From assembly GCA_036703985.1 (NCBI GenBank), contig DATNQN010000029.1, forward strand, positions 62,001 to 126,000: a DNA stretch of 64,000 nucleotides, written 5' to 3'. The notes under the pieces were generated by a model. That model ran no database searches. It saw only the letters and a program-made list of their open reading frames with translations, and was not told where the DNA came from. The DNA comes from Leptolyngbyaceae cyanobacterium. Lineage in GTDB: Bacteria > Cyanobacteriota > Cyanobacteriia > Cyanobacteriales > Aerosakkonemataceae. Of this stretch, positions 9,634 through 18,180 are shown one piece after another. The position numbers and the translations under genes were made by a program. Every line of letters starts with the position of its first letter. The stretch's first letter is position 1.

Positions 9634-10680
9634 ATGACCGCTTTTTCCACTTCTGAGGCAACCCAAACCAAAATGAACCCACCTACTGATTCTAAAACTA
9701 GGGTCAGCCAATTCATGCAGCAGTTGCAAGACGAAATTTGCCAAGCTTTGGAAAAGTTGGATGGGATTAGTAATTTTAAAGAAGACTCCTGGGAACGAGA
9801 AGAAGGCGGCGGTGGTCGTTCTCGCGTCATCCGTGAAGGAGGTATTTTTGAACAAGGTGGCGTTAACTTCTCGGAAGTTTGGGGAAAACAACTGCCTCCT
9901 TCGATTTTGGCACAACGTCCCGAAGCTGCCGGACATGGTTTTTATGCTACTGGCACCTCAATGGTTTTGCATCCCCGCAATCCCTATATCCCTACAGTCC
10001 ATTTAAACTATCGCTATTTTGAAGCCGGTCCTGTTTGGTGGTTTGGCGGCGGTGTAGATTTAACCCCTTATTATCCATTTGCAGAGGATGCTGCCCATTT
10101 CCACAAAACTTTAAAACAAGCTTGTGATACTCATCATCCCCAATACTACCCGGCCTTTAAACTTTGGTGCGATGAGTATTTTTATTTGAAGCACCGTCAA
10201 GAAACGCGGGGTGTCGGCGGTATATTTTTTGATTACCAAGATGGTAGGGGAGAATTATATCGCGGGCCAGATGCGAACGGGCTAGCAGCTGTTTATAGTA
10301 AATCCATCGGTTCTCCAGAGCCACGTACTTGGGAAGATTTATTTGCCTTCGCCCAAGACTGCGGTCATGCCTTTTTACCTGCTTACTTACCGATCGTGGA
10401 ACGAAGACGGCAACTTGAATATGGCGAAAGGGAACGTAATTTCCAACTCTATCGTCGGGGTCGGTATGTAGAGTTTAACTTAGTTTACGATCGCGGAACC
10501 ATCTTTGGTCTGCAAACTAACGGTCGCACAGAATCTATTTTGATGTCTTTACCTCCCTTAGTACGCTGGGAATATGGTTACCAACCAGAACCCAATACAC
10601 CAGAAGCTCAATTATATGAGGTTTTCCTAAAGCCCCAAGATTGGGTTAACTGGACTACTCCCGCTCCAGGGCAGGTGTGA
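9634..10680 (+). CDS. hemF: Aerobic coproporphyrinogen III oxidase
   Basis: HemF uses O2 to decarboxylate two propionates of coproporphyrinogen III, giving protoporphyrinogen IX for heme, chlorophyll and bilins. The protein is soluble. Signatures are [20 protein letters not shown], then [43 protein letters not shown] and, near the C-terminus, [20 protein letters not shown]. The length of 348 aa is normal and the ATG at 9634 fits. The next feature is a hairpin region after the stop. It supplies the same tetrapyrrole pathway that feeds the bilin genes 2 kb downstream, though not as one operon. Confidence 0.97.
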   Translation: MTAFSTSEATQTKMNPPTDSKTRVSQFMQQLQDEICQALEKLDGISNFKEDSWEREEGGGGRSRVIREGGIFEQGGVNFSEVWGKQLPPSILAQRPEAAGHGFYATGTSMVLHPRNPYIPTVHLNYRYFEAGPVWWFGGGVDLTPYYPFAEDAAHFHKTLKQACDTHHPQYYPAFKLWCDEYFYLKHRQETRGVGGIFFDYQDGRGELYRGPDANGLAAVYSKSIGSPEPRTWEDLFAFAQDCGHAFLPAYLPIVERRRQLEYGERERNFQLYRRGRYVEFNLVYDRGTIFGLQTNGRTESILMSLPPLVRWEYGYQPEPNTPEAQLYEVFLKPQDWVNWTTPAPGQV

Positions 10681-10735
10681 GTTAAACTACTGGAGATGAG
10701 TAGCTAAGCTTTAAAAGGTATTAATTCTACCTTAG

Positions 10736-10789
10736 CCTGTGGACAATAGTTAAAAAAATCATTAATACTATTGCCAGCCAACCCACAGG
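10736..10789 (+). terminator. Nested hairpin after hemF
   Basis: Two nested inverted repeats: an inner CAATAGT/ACTATTG (10744-10750/10767-10773) and an outer CCTGTGG/CCACAGG (10736-10742/10783-10789). They follow the hemF stop by about 55 bp. There is no strong T-run, so termination is probable but not certain. Confidence 0.45.
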
Positions 10790-10919
10790 TGTACAAAAAT
10801 AACCAGCCTCAGTCTTAAGGTTGCTTAAATAGACATAGTAATTATGTTTGAATTATTGGCAATTAGATTGAGGCTATGTTCGGAAACTGTAGATTATTAA
10901 GATTAAAAGGGGAGGGGCA

Positions 10920-11291
10920 GTGATTCATATCGAGCAAAAAACTCATACGCTCCAAGACGGCACCACTGTCATCGTCTTGACACCGATCGGTCGCTTAGAC
11001 ATTACTACGGCATGGCAATTTAGACTGAAGTTACAGGAGTGTATTTCTAAGCTTAGTCGTCATGTAGTAGTCAATCTCGGTCAGGTTAATTTTATTGATA
11101 GCTCTGGCCTCACTTCTTTGGTAGCAGGAATGCGCGATGCTGACAAGGTAAAAGGGAGTTTTCGCATTTGTAACGTCCATCCAGAAGCCAGACTTGTATT
11201 TGAGGTAACTATGATGGACTCGGTTTTTGAAATCTTTGAAACCGAGGAAGATGCTCTAGAAGGTGTTCCCCGCAACAGCGTTGCGTCTTAA
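10920..11291 (+). CDS. STAS-domain anti-sigma factor antagonist
   Basis: A single STAS domain of 123 residues, the fold of SpoIIAA-type anti-anti-sigma factors, which bind an anti-sigma kinase and are switched by serine phosphorylation. The central motif NFIDSSGLTSLVAG at about residues 57-70 holds the usual phospho-acceptor serine. The N-terminus has the beta-strand pattern TVIVLTPIGRLDITTA. The start is a GTG at 10920 preceded by GGGGAGGGG. No cognate kinase or phosphatase lies nearby, so its partner is elsewhere. It ends in a short acidic tail. Confidence 0.88.
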   Translation: MIHIEQKTHTLQDGTTVIVLTPIGRLDITTAWQFRLKLQECISKLSRHVVVNLGQVNFIDSSGLTSLVAGMRDADKVKGSFRICNVHPEARLVFEVTMMDSVFEIFETEEDALEGVPRNSVAS

Positions 11292-11420
11292 TACAGGGTT
11301 TCATCATTCCCAAGTCAAAGACGCTTTGCTGCGATGAGGTGTAATAAGTAAACACAGACTCAGTTTTGAGCAAGTGTCTAGCGGGTTCTTGGCTAACCCT
11401 TTAAGGATTTTTATCTCTTA

Positions 11421-11450
11421 AGAATCCCCGCCGTTCTACGGCGGTGGAGT
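11421..11450 (+). mobile_element. Orphan IS200/IS605-type right-end hairpin
   Basis: The sequence GAATCCCC followed by a 7-bp hairpin (CCGCCGT-TCT-ACGGCGG at 11428-11444) and GTGGAGTG matches the arrangement at the end of the TnpB relic near 49432-49460 (GAATCCCC, hairpin, GTGGGGAGTG). In TnpB elements this is the right end, from which the omega RNA scaffold is made. No tnpB or tnpA frame accompanies it here. It lies directly beside the stop codon of the CpcT/CpeT gene. Assignment is by comparison of the two copies. Confidence 0.5.
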
Positions 11451-11451
11451 G

Positions 11452-12063
11452 TCAAATAGGCAGTTCACTAGAAAAATCTTGACGTTTCCGAAAGCGAAAT
11501 GGCCCCATCATAGCTCCCCACAGAGCTTTGCCAGTTTCCGGTTCAATTCCTTTGTCATAACTGAGGAATTCGTCGGGACTGGCTTCAAATCCCAGAGAAA
11601 CTTGATAAGTCTGACCTTCGTAACTAAAGCAGCAACGGCTATTGGCTGGAAGTAAGGCTTGAAACCGATATCCGCCCTCGGTTTTCCCAACTTGGGTAAC
11701 GGTAAGAGCACAGTCTGGTAATAGTTCTATCCGATCGGGAGTAAGAGTTTTTAATAATGCTGGCTTGCTACCTGCACCTTTGATAGATGAAATATCTTTA
11801 ATCATGTAGTACTGCACCTGGATGGAAGTTGGGAAATCGTGAGCAGGCTTTAACCGAATAATTCGAGGACGATAGGGACGATCTAGCTTGACAATATTAG
11901 CTTGTTCTGCATATAAAGTAAGGCTGTCTTCTAAAAATAAAGGTACAGGTCGCTGCCAAAGCCGAAGATGTACGTACCAAGCAGGATCGGCAATTGCTTG
12001 CGCTTGATTGTCAAATTCACCAGCCATGTAGCTAGCTAAAGCGATTAATTCTTCAGAAAACAC
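11452..12063 (-). CDS. CpcT/CpeT-family phycobiliprotein lyase
   Basis: A member of the CpcT/CpeT chromophore lyase family, which attaches phycocyanobilin or phycoerythrobilin to a beta-subunit cysteine (Cys153 of CpcB in the case of CpcT). The family pattern is clear: LASYMAGEFDNQAQAIADP, then WYVHLRLWQRPVP, YRPRIIRLKP and the C-terminal GKALWGAMMGPFRF. The fold is a lipocalin-like barrel and the protein is soluble. The start is a GTG at 12063. Its length of 203 aa is normal. It lies 1.5 kb from the cpc operon end. I cannot tell CpcT from CpeT-like by sequence alone; the absence of phycoerythrin genes in the window does not decide it. Confidence 0.85.
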   Translation of the reverse strand: MFSEELIALASYMAGEFDNQAQAIADPAWYVHLRLWQRPVPLFLEDSLTLYAEQANIVKLDRPYRPRIIRLKPAHDFPTSIQVQYYMIKDISSIKGAGSKPALLKTLTPDRIELLPDCALTVTQVGKTEGGYRFQALLPANSRCCFSYEGQTYQVSLGFEASPDEFLSYDKGIEPETGKALWGAMMGPFRFRKRQDFSSELPI

Positions 12064-12204
12064 GATCGAGTAATTGTTGATTGACCAATTATTCAGTTAT
12101 AGCCGTTTACCGGATACTATTCACTGCTCAGTTTTCCCAGTCTTGACGATCGCCTTGGCAAATGCGCCCTGAAACGAGACAATAAAATTAAATTATTCTT
12201 TAAA

Positions 12205-12951
12205 ATGCTTTCCGTGAATAACGTCCGCACTGTTTCAGATACCAAGCGAACTTTCTATAGCCTTCACACTCGTCCCATCAATACGATTTACCGACGGGTG
12301 GTAGAAGAATTGATGGTAGAAATGCACCTACTGTCGGTCAATGTTGATTTTAACTACGACCCTATTTATGCTCTGGGAGTGGTAACTTCTTTTGACCGCT
12401 TTATGCAAGGCTATCGCCCAGAAGCGGATAAAAATCCTATTTTTGACGCCCTCTGTAGGTCAGTCGAAACCGATCCCCAACGTTATCGGGATGACGCCCA
12501 ATGGTTGAACGGTTGGGCAAAAAGCCGATCGGTTAAGGATTTGATTGATAGTATCTCTCAAGAGGCAGAATTTGCTAATACGGGCGATTTACAGCCGACC
12601 TTCAAAGCGATTGCCCATAATCCAAAATTTAAGTACAGTCGCTTATTTGCGATCGGATTATTCACTCTACTAGAAACCGCTGAACCTGAATTTGTAAAAG
12701 ATACTAAGCAGGTAACGGAAGCACTTAAACAGATTAGTAGCGCCCTAAATTTACCAGCTGAAAAGGTACAAAAAGATTTAGAACTATACCGCAGCAATTT
12801 GGAAAAAATGGCTCAAGCGCTGCTAATTATGGAGGATACTCTCCAAGCAGAACGTAAAAAACGCGAACAACGAGCTACAGATAAAGGTGTAGTCGTCGCG
12901 CCTCCTAACGGACAAAAAAATACTCCTGATGCTGCTAGTTCAAGTAATTAA
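12205..12951 (+). CDS. thf1: Thylakoid formation protein Thf1 / Psb29
   Basis: Thf1 (Psb29) assists photosystem II assembly and repair and stabilises FtsH protease complexes in thylakoids. The conserved N-terminus NNVRTVSDTKRTFYSLHTRP is followed by YRRVVEELMVEMHLLSVN and the helical body. The C-terminal 50 residues are a charged coiled coil (LQAERKKREQR) with a disordered tail. The ATG at 12205 gives MLSVNNVRTV; a GTG at 12214 is also possible because many homologs begin at NNVRT. It is divergent from the CpcT/CpeT gene with about 140 bp between, so the promoters face each other. Confidence 0.94.
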   Translation: MLSVNNVRTVSDTKRTFYSLHTRPINTIYRRVVEELMVEMHLLSVNVDFNYDPIYALGVVTSFDRFMQGYRPEADKNPIFDALCRSVETDPQRYRDDAQWLNGWAKSRSVKDLIDSISQEAEFANTGDLQPTFKAIAHNPKFKYSRLFAIGLFTLLETAEPEFVKDTKQVTEALKQISSALNLPAEKVQKDLELYRSNLEKMAQALLIMEDTLQAERKKREQRATDKGVVVAPPNGQKNTPDAASSSN

Positions 12952-13570
12952 TACCAGTAGCTATTCATGGTCGTTGAGACTGGTAGTAGGTAGTAGGTGA
13001 GCAAACACAATATATTCATACGCTACCAACTACTAGTTACCGATTATCTATTTGCTTCCTATAGGATCGCTTCCCTAAAAAATAGCTTTCTTATCTGCGT
13101 AGCCTACGGCAAGGCTATTGCCTTCAATGTATTTATCTACAGTAAAAATTTTACTACTGTTTCTCTCAAACAATTTCTGGCATCATTCTTACGATTACAC
13201 AAGTAAATCAAATCCCAGAAAGAAGAAGCCCAAGCAGTGATGCTTGGAATCGCCGTTTTTCTAGAAAGGCGAAAATATCAAGATAAGGTACTTGAAAACT
13301 GGTTTCTATCCTGTACTTCACGTAACTGAAATCCTCTGTCATTTTATATTTTATAAATATAGCAACCGTCAAGGCGGTTAAAGCATTCTTAATTGTTGAA
13401 ACTCTGATTACTAGTCCCTTCTTCCCCTAGTCCCTAACCATACAATAACTGGGTCTGAATTACTTAGGTTGAAAGTAACTAATAATTAATTAGCTATTTA
13501 TCTTCCCAAGCAACAGACCCAGTTACAGGCTGAAGCCAAAAAATTAATTAAATTGTATTAGGACAGAGCT
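12952..13570. repeat. Intergenic with three inverted repeats
   Basis: No real gene; the short frames here lack ribosome sites. It holds CCAAGCA-GTGA-TGCTTGG (13230-13247), TCGCC/GGCGA (13250-13254/13268-13272) and a perfect long-range repeat TAACTGGGTCTG (13446-13457) with CAGACCCAGTTA (13514-13525). The last of these lies about 45 bp past the final cpcG stop and probably marks the 3' end of the cpc transcript. The first two could terminate thf1. Confidence 0.5.
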
Positions 13571-14326
13571 TTAGCCCCGACGAGGAACCTTGCTCATGTA
13601 ATCGATATCAAAGGCAGAAATACGCTGTGCGTAATTGCCTTTAGCACCAACTGCTGCTGCCAAACCGCTGAACTTGCGAGGATCGCCTTCTGGTAGACGC
13701 CGTTCTTGGAATTTGCGCGAGTAGAATTTGTCCAAGGTAAAGCGCCAGTCGGTAGTAACGGTGCCGGCTTTTTCTTGGAAATCTTCGCCGTAGCGAGGAG
13801 TCACCAAATTGTAAGGACGACCTTCCATCCGCTTGCGTTGGTAAGGTACGGTAAAATCGCCAAATGCGGCGGTGTATTCATCGCTGTCAACGAGTGCATC
13901 CACAAAGCCATTGAAACCTTTGGTTGCAATAACAATTGACCAAGCGATTTCTTCCTCTTTATTGTAAGGTGCGCGACCTAAGAAGCGCTTGAGACAAATT
14001 TCAACCAAGCGATAGTTGTTGTTAACAGAAACAACTAAACGATAAAAAGCCTCAGATTTTGCCAATTCCCGAATTAAATCGCGCACCGTGATCGAACGAT
14101 TTGCAAACCGGGTTTCTACAGTAATTTGGCGGTTGAATTTGAGGATTTCGTGTTCGCTGAAAACTTGGCGATAAGCTGCCCAAACTAGTTCTTTAACTTC
14201 AAATGGAGAAGCCGCATCTTCCAAGCGATAGATATAAGGCGTATCTTCATTGAGATCCGCTACCCCAAAACTTTTTACGCGCTGATTTTGGGATGAGGGT
14301 TTGTAATTAAGCAACGGCAATGCCAT
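13571..14326 (-). CDS. cpcG: Phycobilisome rod-core linker CpcG (distal copy)
   Basis: CpcG joins phycocyanin rods to the allophycocyanin core. The N-terminal half is a linker domain (about residues 10-190) with [37 protein letters not shown] and [20 protein letters not shown]. The start [17 protein letters not shown] is typical. The 251-aa length is normal. It is the last gene of the operon cpcBACDEFGGG. Its C-terminal 60 residues differ from the other two copies and end SKVPRRG, which should direct a different core contact. Confidence 0.95.
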   Translation of the reverse strand: MALPLLNYKPSSQNQRVKSFGVADLNEDTPYIYRLEDAASPFEVKELVWAAYRQVFSEHEILKFNRQITVETRFANRSITVRDLIRELAKSEAFYRLVVSVNNNYRLVEICLKRFLGRAPYNKEEEIAWSIVIATKGFNGFVDALVDSDEYTAAFGDFTVPYQRKRMEGRPYNLVTPRYGEDFQEKAGTVTTDWRFTLDKFYSRKFQERRLPEGDPRKFSGLAAAVGAKGNYAQRISAFDIDYMSKVPRRG

Positions 14327-14426
14327 GCAAAAAGCTCCTAATATGGTTAAAGAACAACTAAGCGAACGGAAAAAGGTATCGGTATGGGAAAAATAGGTTA
14401 CTAGTTTTCCTTTCCATTACCTTCAA

Positions 14427-15176
14427 CTATTTGCGAGCGGGAAAAGTTGCCACAGTGTTGATGGAAACCAAAGTCCCTTCAGGCTTATTATCTCTTGTTG
14501 TGTTAGGAATTTTGATGTTAGCGGTGCTAACATTTACTTTTTGAGCAACGGGTTTGATCTCGATCGACTTGGCCATATCCATAAAGTTGCGGATATCGCC
14601 CCACTTATAGCGTTCTTCCTCTTGCTTGTTGCGCCAGTAGTCAGCGTAGCGGGGAGTCACCAAGTTAAAGGGACGGTCTTTAAAACGACGCCGTTGGTAA
14701 GGTACCGTGTTATCGCCAAAGTTGGTTTGATATTCTTCGCTATCAACTAAGATGTCGATAAAGCCTTGGATGCCAACCGTGGCAATTTTAATTGACCAGG
14801 CAATTTCTTCATCCTTGTTATAAGGCGAACGACCTAAAATGCGTTTTAGGCAAAGTTCGACCACGCGATAGTTAGAATTGGTTTCCACTACCAAGCGATA
14901 AAAACCTTCTGATTTCGCTAAACCGCGAATGAAATCCCGCACGGTAATCGCCCGATTTTTAACTTGGGATTCTAATGCGACTTGACGAAAAGATTGGAGG
15001 ATTTCGTGTTCGCTGAAGATTTGGCGATAGGCAGCCCAAATTAATTCTTGGATGTCGCCATCGTCGATGCAATCTTCAATGCGATAAATTCTGGGGGTGT
15101 CTTCGTTAGCTACTTCATACCCCGCTACTCGTTGGTTTTGGGAAGAAGGTTTGTACGAAAGTAAAGGTATGGACAT
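14427..15176 (-). CDS. cpcG: Phycobilisome rod-core linker CpcG (middle copy)
   Basis: Second of three tandem rod-core linkers. It begins [17 protein letters not shown] and has the linker signature [32 protein letters not shown] and [20 protein letters not shown]. The C-terminal tail (from about residue 185) is unrelated to the other two copies, including [20 protein letters not shown]. It lies 100 bp from each neighbour copy; the upstream spacer holds degenerate heptamer repeats. The divergent tails fit a set of rods attached at different core positions, as in other cyanobacteria with several CpcG proteins. Confidence 0.95.
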   Translation of the reverse strand: MSIPLLSYKPSSQNQRVAGYEVANEDTPRIYRIEDCIDDGDIQELIWAAYRQIFSEHEILQSFRQVALESQVKNRAITVRDFIRGLAKSEGFYRLVVETNSNYRVVELCLKRILGRSPYNKDEEIAWSIKIATVGIQGFIDILVDSEEYQTNFGDNTVPYQRRRFKDRPFNLVTPRYADYWRNKQEEERYKWGDIRNFMDMAKSIEIKPVAQKVNVSTANIKIPNTTRDNKPEGTLVSINTVATFPARK

Positions 15177-15278
15177 GAGCTTTGTGGTTAATTGTTAGTT
15201 GTCGTTTGTCATAGATCATTGGTCATTTGTTATGTTGTTTTAGGATAACTAATGACTAATGACTAATGAACAATATCA

Positions 15279-16118
15279 CTATGCTTTTGGATCGGAAGGA
15301 ACATAGCGATAGGGAAGGGCTACTTCGGTACGACTCACGGCGGGTTTAACAGCTGTTCCTTTGCGAGTCATATCGGGAATGCTAGCACTGTTGGCTAGAT
15401 TAATTGCCCGGTCTTTGTAACGTTGAAAATCAATTTGGGGCGTGATGATGCTGCGTGCCATTGCCAGGAAGTTATCGGGAATGGCGGAGCGAACTGCTTG
15501 TTTTTCTGGTGTCCCCGTGCCGTAAGTCCGCACTTGATAATAGCTGCGTCCTTCTAACTGAATTTGGCGAGTACGCCAGTAATCACCGTAACGGGGATTA
15601 ACTAAATTAAAAGGACGTTCGTTGAATCGGCGGCGTTGATAGGGTACGAGGTCATCGCCAAAGTTTTGCAGATATTCTTCGCTATCTACAATGGCATCGA
15701 TAAAGCCATGTAATCCTTTGGTGGCGATGATAATCGACCAAGCAATTTGTTCGTCTTTGTTATAGGTGGCACGTCCTAAAAACCGCTTGAAGCTGATATC
15801 AACTAAGCGATAGTTAGAGTTAGTGTTCCATAATAAGTCGCGATAAACTTCCGATTTGCCAAGTCCGCGCACGAATTCTCTGACGGAAATGACTCGATTC
15901 CGTAAAAGGGATTCTAAGGAAAGTTGACGATGGCTTTTGAGGATTAGCTGTTCGCTGAAGATTTGCCGATAAGCTGCCCAAATGATTTCGTTGATTTCGG
16001 CATCTGATGAAGTGTTGGTTAACCGATAAGTAATCGGATCGTCTTCATCAGGAACTTCGTAACCTTCTACGCGCTGATTTTGAGTAGTTGGCGTGATTTC
16101 CAGGAGTGGAATTGGCAT
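15279..16118 (-). CDS. cpcG: Phycobilisome rod-core linker CpcG (proximal copy)
   Basis: First of the three CpcG genes, directly after cpcF (76 bp). It begins MPIPLLEITPTTQNQRVEGY and keeps the linker pattern [17 protein letters not shown] and SFKRFLGRATYNKDEQIAWS. At 279 aa it is the longest copy; the added length is in the C-terminal region after about residue 185 (RQIQLEGRSYYQVRTYGTGT and a basic, proline-containing tail ending in RYVPSDPKA). It is co-transcribed with the cpc operon by its position and strand. Confidence 0.95.
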   Translation of the reverse strand: MPIPLLEITPTTQNQRVEGYEVPDEDDPITYRLTNTSSDAEINEIIWAAYRQIFSEQLILKSHRQLSLESLLRNRVISVREFVRGLGKSEVYRDLLWNTNSNYRLVDISFKRFLGRATYNKDEQIAWSIIIATKGLHGFIDAIVDSEEYLQNFGDDLVPYQRRRFNERPFNLVNPRYGDYWRTRQIQLEGRSYYQVRTYGTGTPEKQAVRSAIPDNFLAMARSIITPQIDFQRYKDRAINLANSASIPDMTRKGTAVKPAVSRTEVALPYRYVPSDPKA

Positions 16119-16194
16119 TGTTTAAGTTGGGTGTAATTGGTACTTGATAGTTGATAGTTGCGAGTAGAATTAAACTACTAACTAAAAATCATTA

Positions 16195-16806
16195 TTAACT
16201 ACCAACAATTGCTAATTGAACCCTAGCACGAACTGCTCGATCAGTTTCTGATTCGAGCATCTGTTGAAAGTGATTCTGAATTTGTGATTTGAAAGCAGAC
16301 TGACTAGCTAGTGAGTGTAAACCAACTACCCCGGCGTAGCGAATCGACCAGTCTGGATCTTGGCAGACTTGTTGAAGGGTCTGAAATGCTTTGGCTTGGG
16401 TTGGTTGAATTTTCTCAGTGTTTAGCTGATGCCAGTGTAAGTTTCCGACTCCTTTGGCGGCAGCACGACGAACGCTAGGGGCAAAATCGCTAATGGCAGC
16501 GGTGAGTAAGATGTCGCAAGCGCGGACATCTGCGATCGCAGCTAGGGCGCGGATGGCATAAGCTCTAGCGCCGTAGTTGTAACCGTCTAGCTTTTCCAGT
16601 AAGGGTTGTACGGCTGATGACCCCATTTGGATAAGTCCCTCTACAGCTGCTAATGCTGCTCCTGGATTGTTGTAACCCAAGGCGGCGATTAAAGTAGGAA
16701 TTCCCGCTTCTAAACGAGCGTTTGCCAAGGTACGTACTGCTGCAATTAGGCTTGCGGGGGAATCGGCCTGTTCAACAGCTTGAATCAGCGATCGGTCATT
16801 GGTCAT
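16195..16806 (-). CDS. cpcF: Phycocyanobilin lyase subunit CpcF
   Basis: CpcF forms the E/F-type heterodimeric lyase with CpcE that attaches phycocyanobilin to Cys84 of the alpha subunit. The 203-residue protein is made of HEAT-like repeats, for example VEGLIQMGSSAVQPLLEKLD and AIRALAAIADVRACDILLTA. It follows cpcE by 137 bp, a gap filled partly by a heptamer array. The ATG at 16806 lies inside that array and has no clear Shine-Dalgarno sequence. The array has five ATGs spaced 7 nt apart, so they fall in different frames; only those at 16806 and 16827 share this frame, and the latter runs into a TAA. Confidence 0.93.
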   Translation of the reverse strand: MTNDRSLIQAVEQADSPASLIAAVRTLANARLEAGIPTLIAALGYNNPGAALAAVEGLIQMGSSAVQPLLEKLDGYNYGARAYAIRALAAIADVRACDILLTAAISDFAPSVRRAAAKGVGNLHWHQLNTEKIQPTQAKAFQTLQQVCQDPDWSIRYAGVVGLHSLASQSAFKSQIQNHFQQMLESETDRAVRARVQLAIVGS

Positions 16807-16830
16807 TGGTCATTAGTCATTGGTCATTGG
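16794..16830. repeat. Heptamer array overlapping the cpcF start
   Basis: Five tandem copies of a 7-nt unit, reading AATGACC (one AATGACT) on the minus strand, give ATGs at 16799, 16806, 16813, 16820 and 16827. The remaining cpcE-cpcF spacer is AT-rich. Related heptamers occur at about 15250-15272, in other cpc spacers and beside the TldE gene at about 47790. Such short tandem repeats are common in filamentous cyanobacteria. Confidence 0.75.
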
Positions 16831-16943
16831 CTGTAGACTTGTTGCAAAAGTAGTAGTTTTTGATTTTTCACTGCAATTTTTGCAAGTTGTCTATTGATGA
16901 ATTTATCGCCAATAACTAATCACAAATCACGAATGACAAATAA

Positions 16944-17771
16944 CTACAAGAGAGTATCCATTAAGTTCATCACTCTAATGGCTCCCTCGTTTAAAGTATC
17001 CGTTTCTGAGGGTTCGAGTTGATGTTCGAGCAAGCCTTTGAGGGCAATTAGTTTAAAGCTGTTTTCTGCTGCCGACTGCGCGATCGCTTCTGCGGCGGGT
17101 AGATAACCAATGGCACCCAAGTCAGACAATGCAACTCGGCGCAGTTGAATATCTTTGCCCGACAAAGCTTGTACGAGCCTGTTTCCATAAGTTGACTCTT
17201 TTGTCAACTGGTACATAGCTCTCGTGGCGGAGTATCGCACTCGTTCTACGGAGTGTTCTAAAAAGGGTTGAATCAAAGGAACTGCTTCTTTTGCACCCAG
17301 CAATCCCAGTGCTTCGATCGCCGCTTCGTAGGGTTGTGCTAAGTGCGGCTGTCCCGGTACTTGCACGGCTGCTTCTACTCCACCGGATAGCAGCTGCATC
17401 AACACTGGAATGCAAGTTGGGTTTGCCAACATCCCCAGCGATTGAGCAGCTGCTTCTCGCACGTAATAGTCGGAGCATTCCAAACACTTGAGCAGGCTGG
17501 GTACAGCACGCCGATCTCCGATTTTTCCCAAAGCCCTGGCAGCATTGCGCCGTAGGGGATATCCTCCTAACTCGGTGCGATCGGCTTCATCTTCTAAAGC
17601 GGCGATCAGAGCATTTACTGCGGCTTGAGTTTTGACTTGGAATTTTCCCAGCCACCAAGCGGCATAGTAGCGGAGGCTTAAATCTTCGTGAGTTAAATTG
17701 GCGATCGCTTGCTCTACCGTTAGCGACGGGGAATTGGCTTCGCCATATGCCTCAGGATTGGGCTCCTGCAT
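16944..17771 (-). CDS. cpcE: Phycocyanobilin lyase subunit CpcE
   Basis: CpcE is the partner of CpcF in the alpha-phycocyanin bilin lyase. The 275 residues are built of HEAT/PBS-type repeats, such as NLTHEDLSLRYYAAWWLGKF near the N-terminus, RRNAARALGKIGDRRAVPSL, VREAAAQSLGMLANPTCIPV and VRYSATRAMYQL. Full length. It lies 24 bp after cpcD, so translation is likely coupled within the operon. The order cpcB-A-C-D-E-F is the standard one. Confidence 0.95.
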   Translation of the reverse strand: MQEPNPEAYGEANSPSLTVEQAIANLTHEDLSLRYYAAWWLGKFQVKTQAAVNALIAALEDEADRTELGGYPLRRNAARALGKIGDRRAVPSLLKCLECSDYYVREAAAQSLGMLANPTCIPVLMQLLSGGVEAAVQVPGQPHLAQPYEAAIEALGLLGAKEAVPLIQPFLEHSVERVRYSATRAMYQLTKESTYGNRLVQALSGKDIQLRRVALSDLGAIGYLPAAEAIAQSAAENSFKLIALKGLLEHQLEPSETDTLNEGAIRVMNLMDTLL

Positions 17772-17795
17772 GAATCTAGTAAAAAATCCCCTTAA

Positions 17796-18083
17796 TTATT
17801 CTGCCGATTTAGCAGCTTTAGCAGGCTTAGCAGGTGCTTGCGCTGCTTCTTCAGCTGACATCGACTGAATGTTGACGATTTTGCCACCAAGACGGGCAAT
17901 CCGCCGCATTTCTTCATTCATGCGGCTGTATGGCACGGTGATAAACACGCTGCCACTACGACGGATGGCGTAGTTATTTTTGTCGTTTTCTTCGTTTTGG
18001 CGTAAGCCAACTACTTCATAACGAAAAACACGGCTACCAGAGGGGGTATTGGCAGCGCTTCCAATGGCGGTTTGACCAAGCAT
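17796..18083 (-). CDS. cpcD: Phycobilisome small rod-capping linker CpcD
   Basis: CpcD caps the distal end of phycocyanin rods. Residues about 15-76 are the CpcD-like domain: SRVFRYEVVGLRQNEENDKN, FITVPYSRMNEEMRRIARLG and GKIVNIQSM. The last 15 or so residues are an Ala/Lys/Pro-rich extension (AQAPAKPAKAAKSAE) that is not part of the domain and makes the protein 95 aa, longer than the roughly 80 aa I expect for CpcD. It has its own ribosome site (AGGAGGT just before the start at 18083). Confidence 0.94.
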   Translation of the reverse strand: MLGQTAIGSAANTPSGSRVFRYEVVGLRQNEENDKNNYAIRRSGSVFITVPYSRMNEEMRRIARLGGKIVNIQSMSAEEAAQAPAKPAKAAKSAE

Positions 18084-18150
18084 TGTTTTTGATACCTCCT
18101 GTAATGGAAATTTCAGATTTCAAATTTCCGACTTTAGATTTTATTGGCAA

Positions 18151-18180
18151 TCTAAAATCTAAAATCTAAAATCTAAAATG
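18151..18180. repeat. CTAAAAT heptamer repeat between cpcC and cpcD
   Basis: Four head-to-tail copies of a 7-nt unit (TCTAAAA) directly after the cpcC stop. A less regular stretch of the same unit precedes it. The same motif recurs in the spacer by the TldE gene (about 47795-47850) and near 5590 as TCTAAAG. No coding frame. Confidence 0.75.

Noticed and set aside
12997-13206. 69-residue plus-strand frame after thf1
   Set aside because: No ribosome site, low-complexity hydrophobic composition and no recognisable family. It lies in a repeat-bearing spacer.
16794-16830. Possible CRISPR or satellite in the cpcE-cpcF spacer
   Set aside because: Unit of only 7 nt with no spacers; it is a heptamer array.
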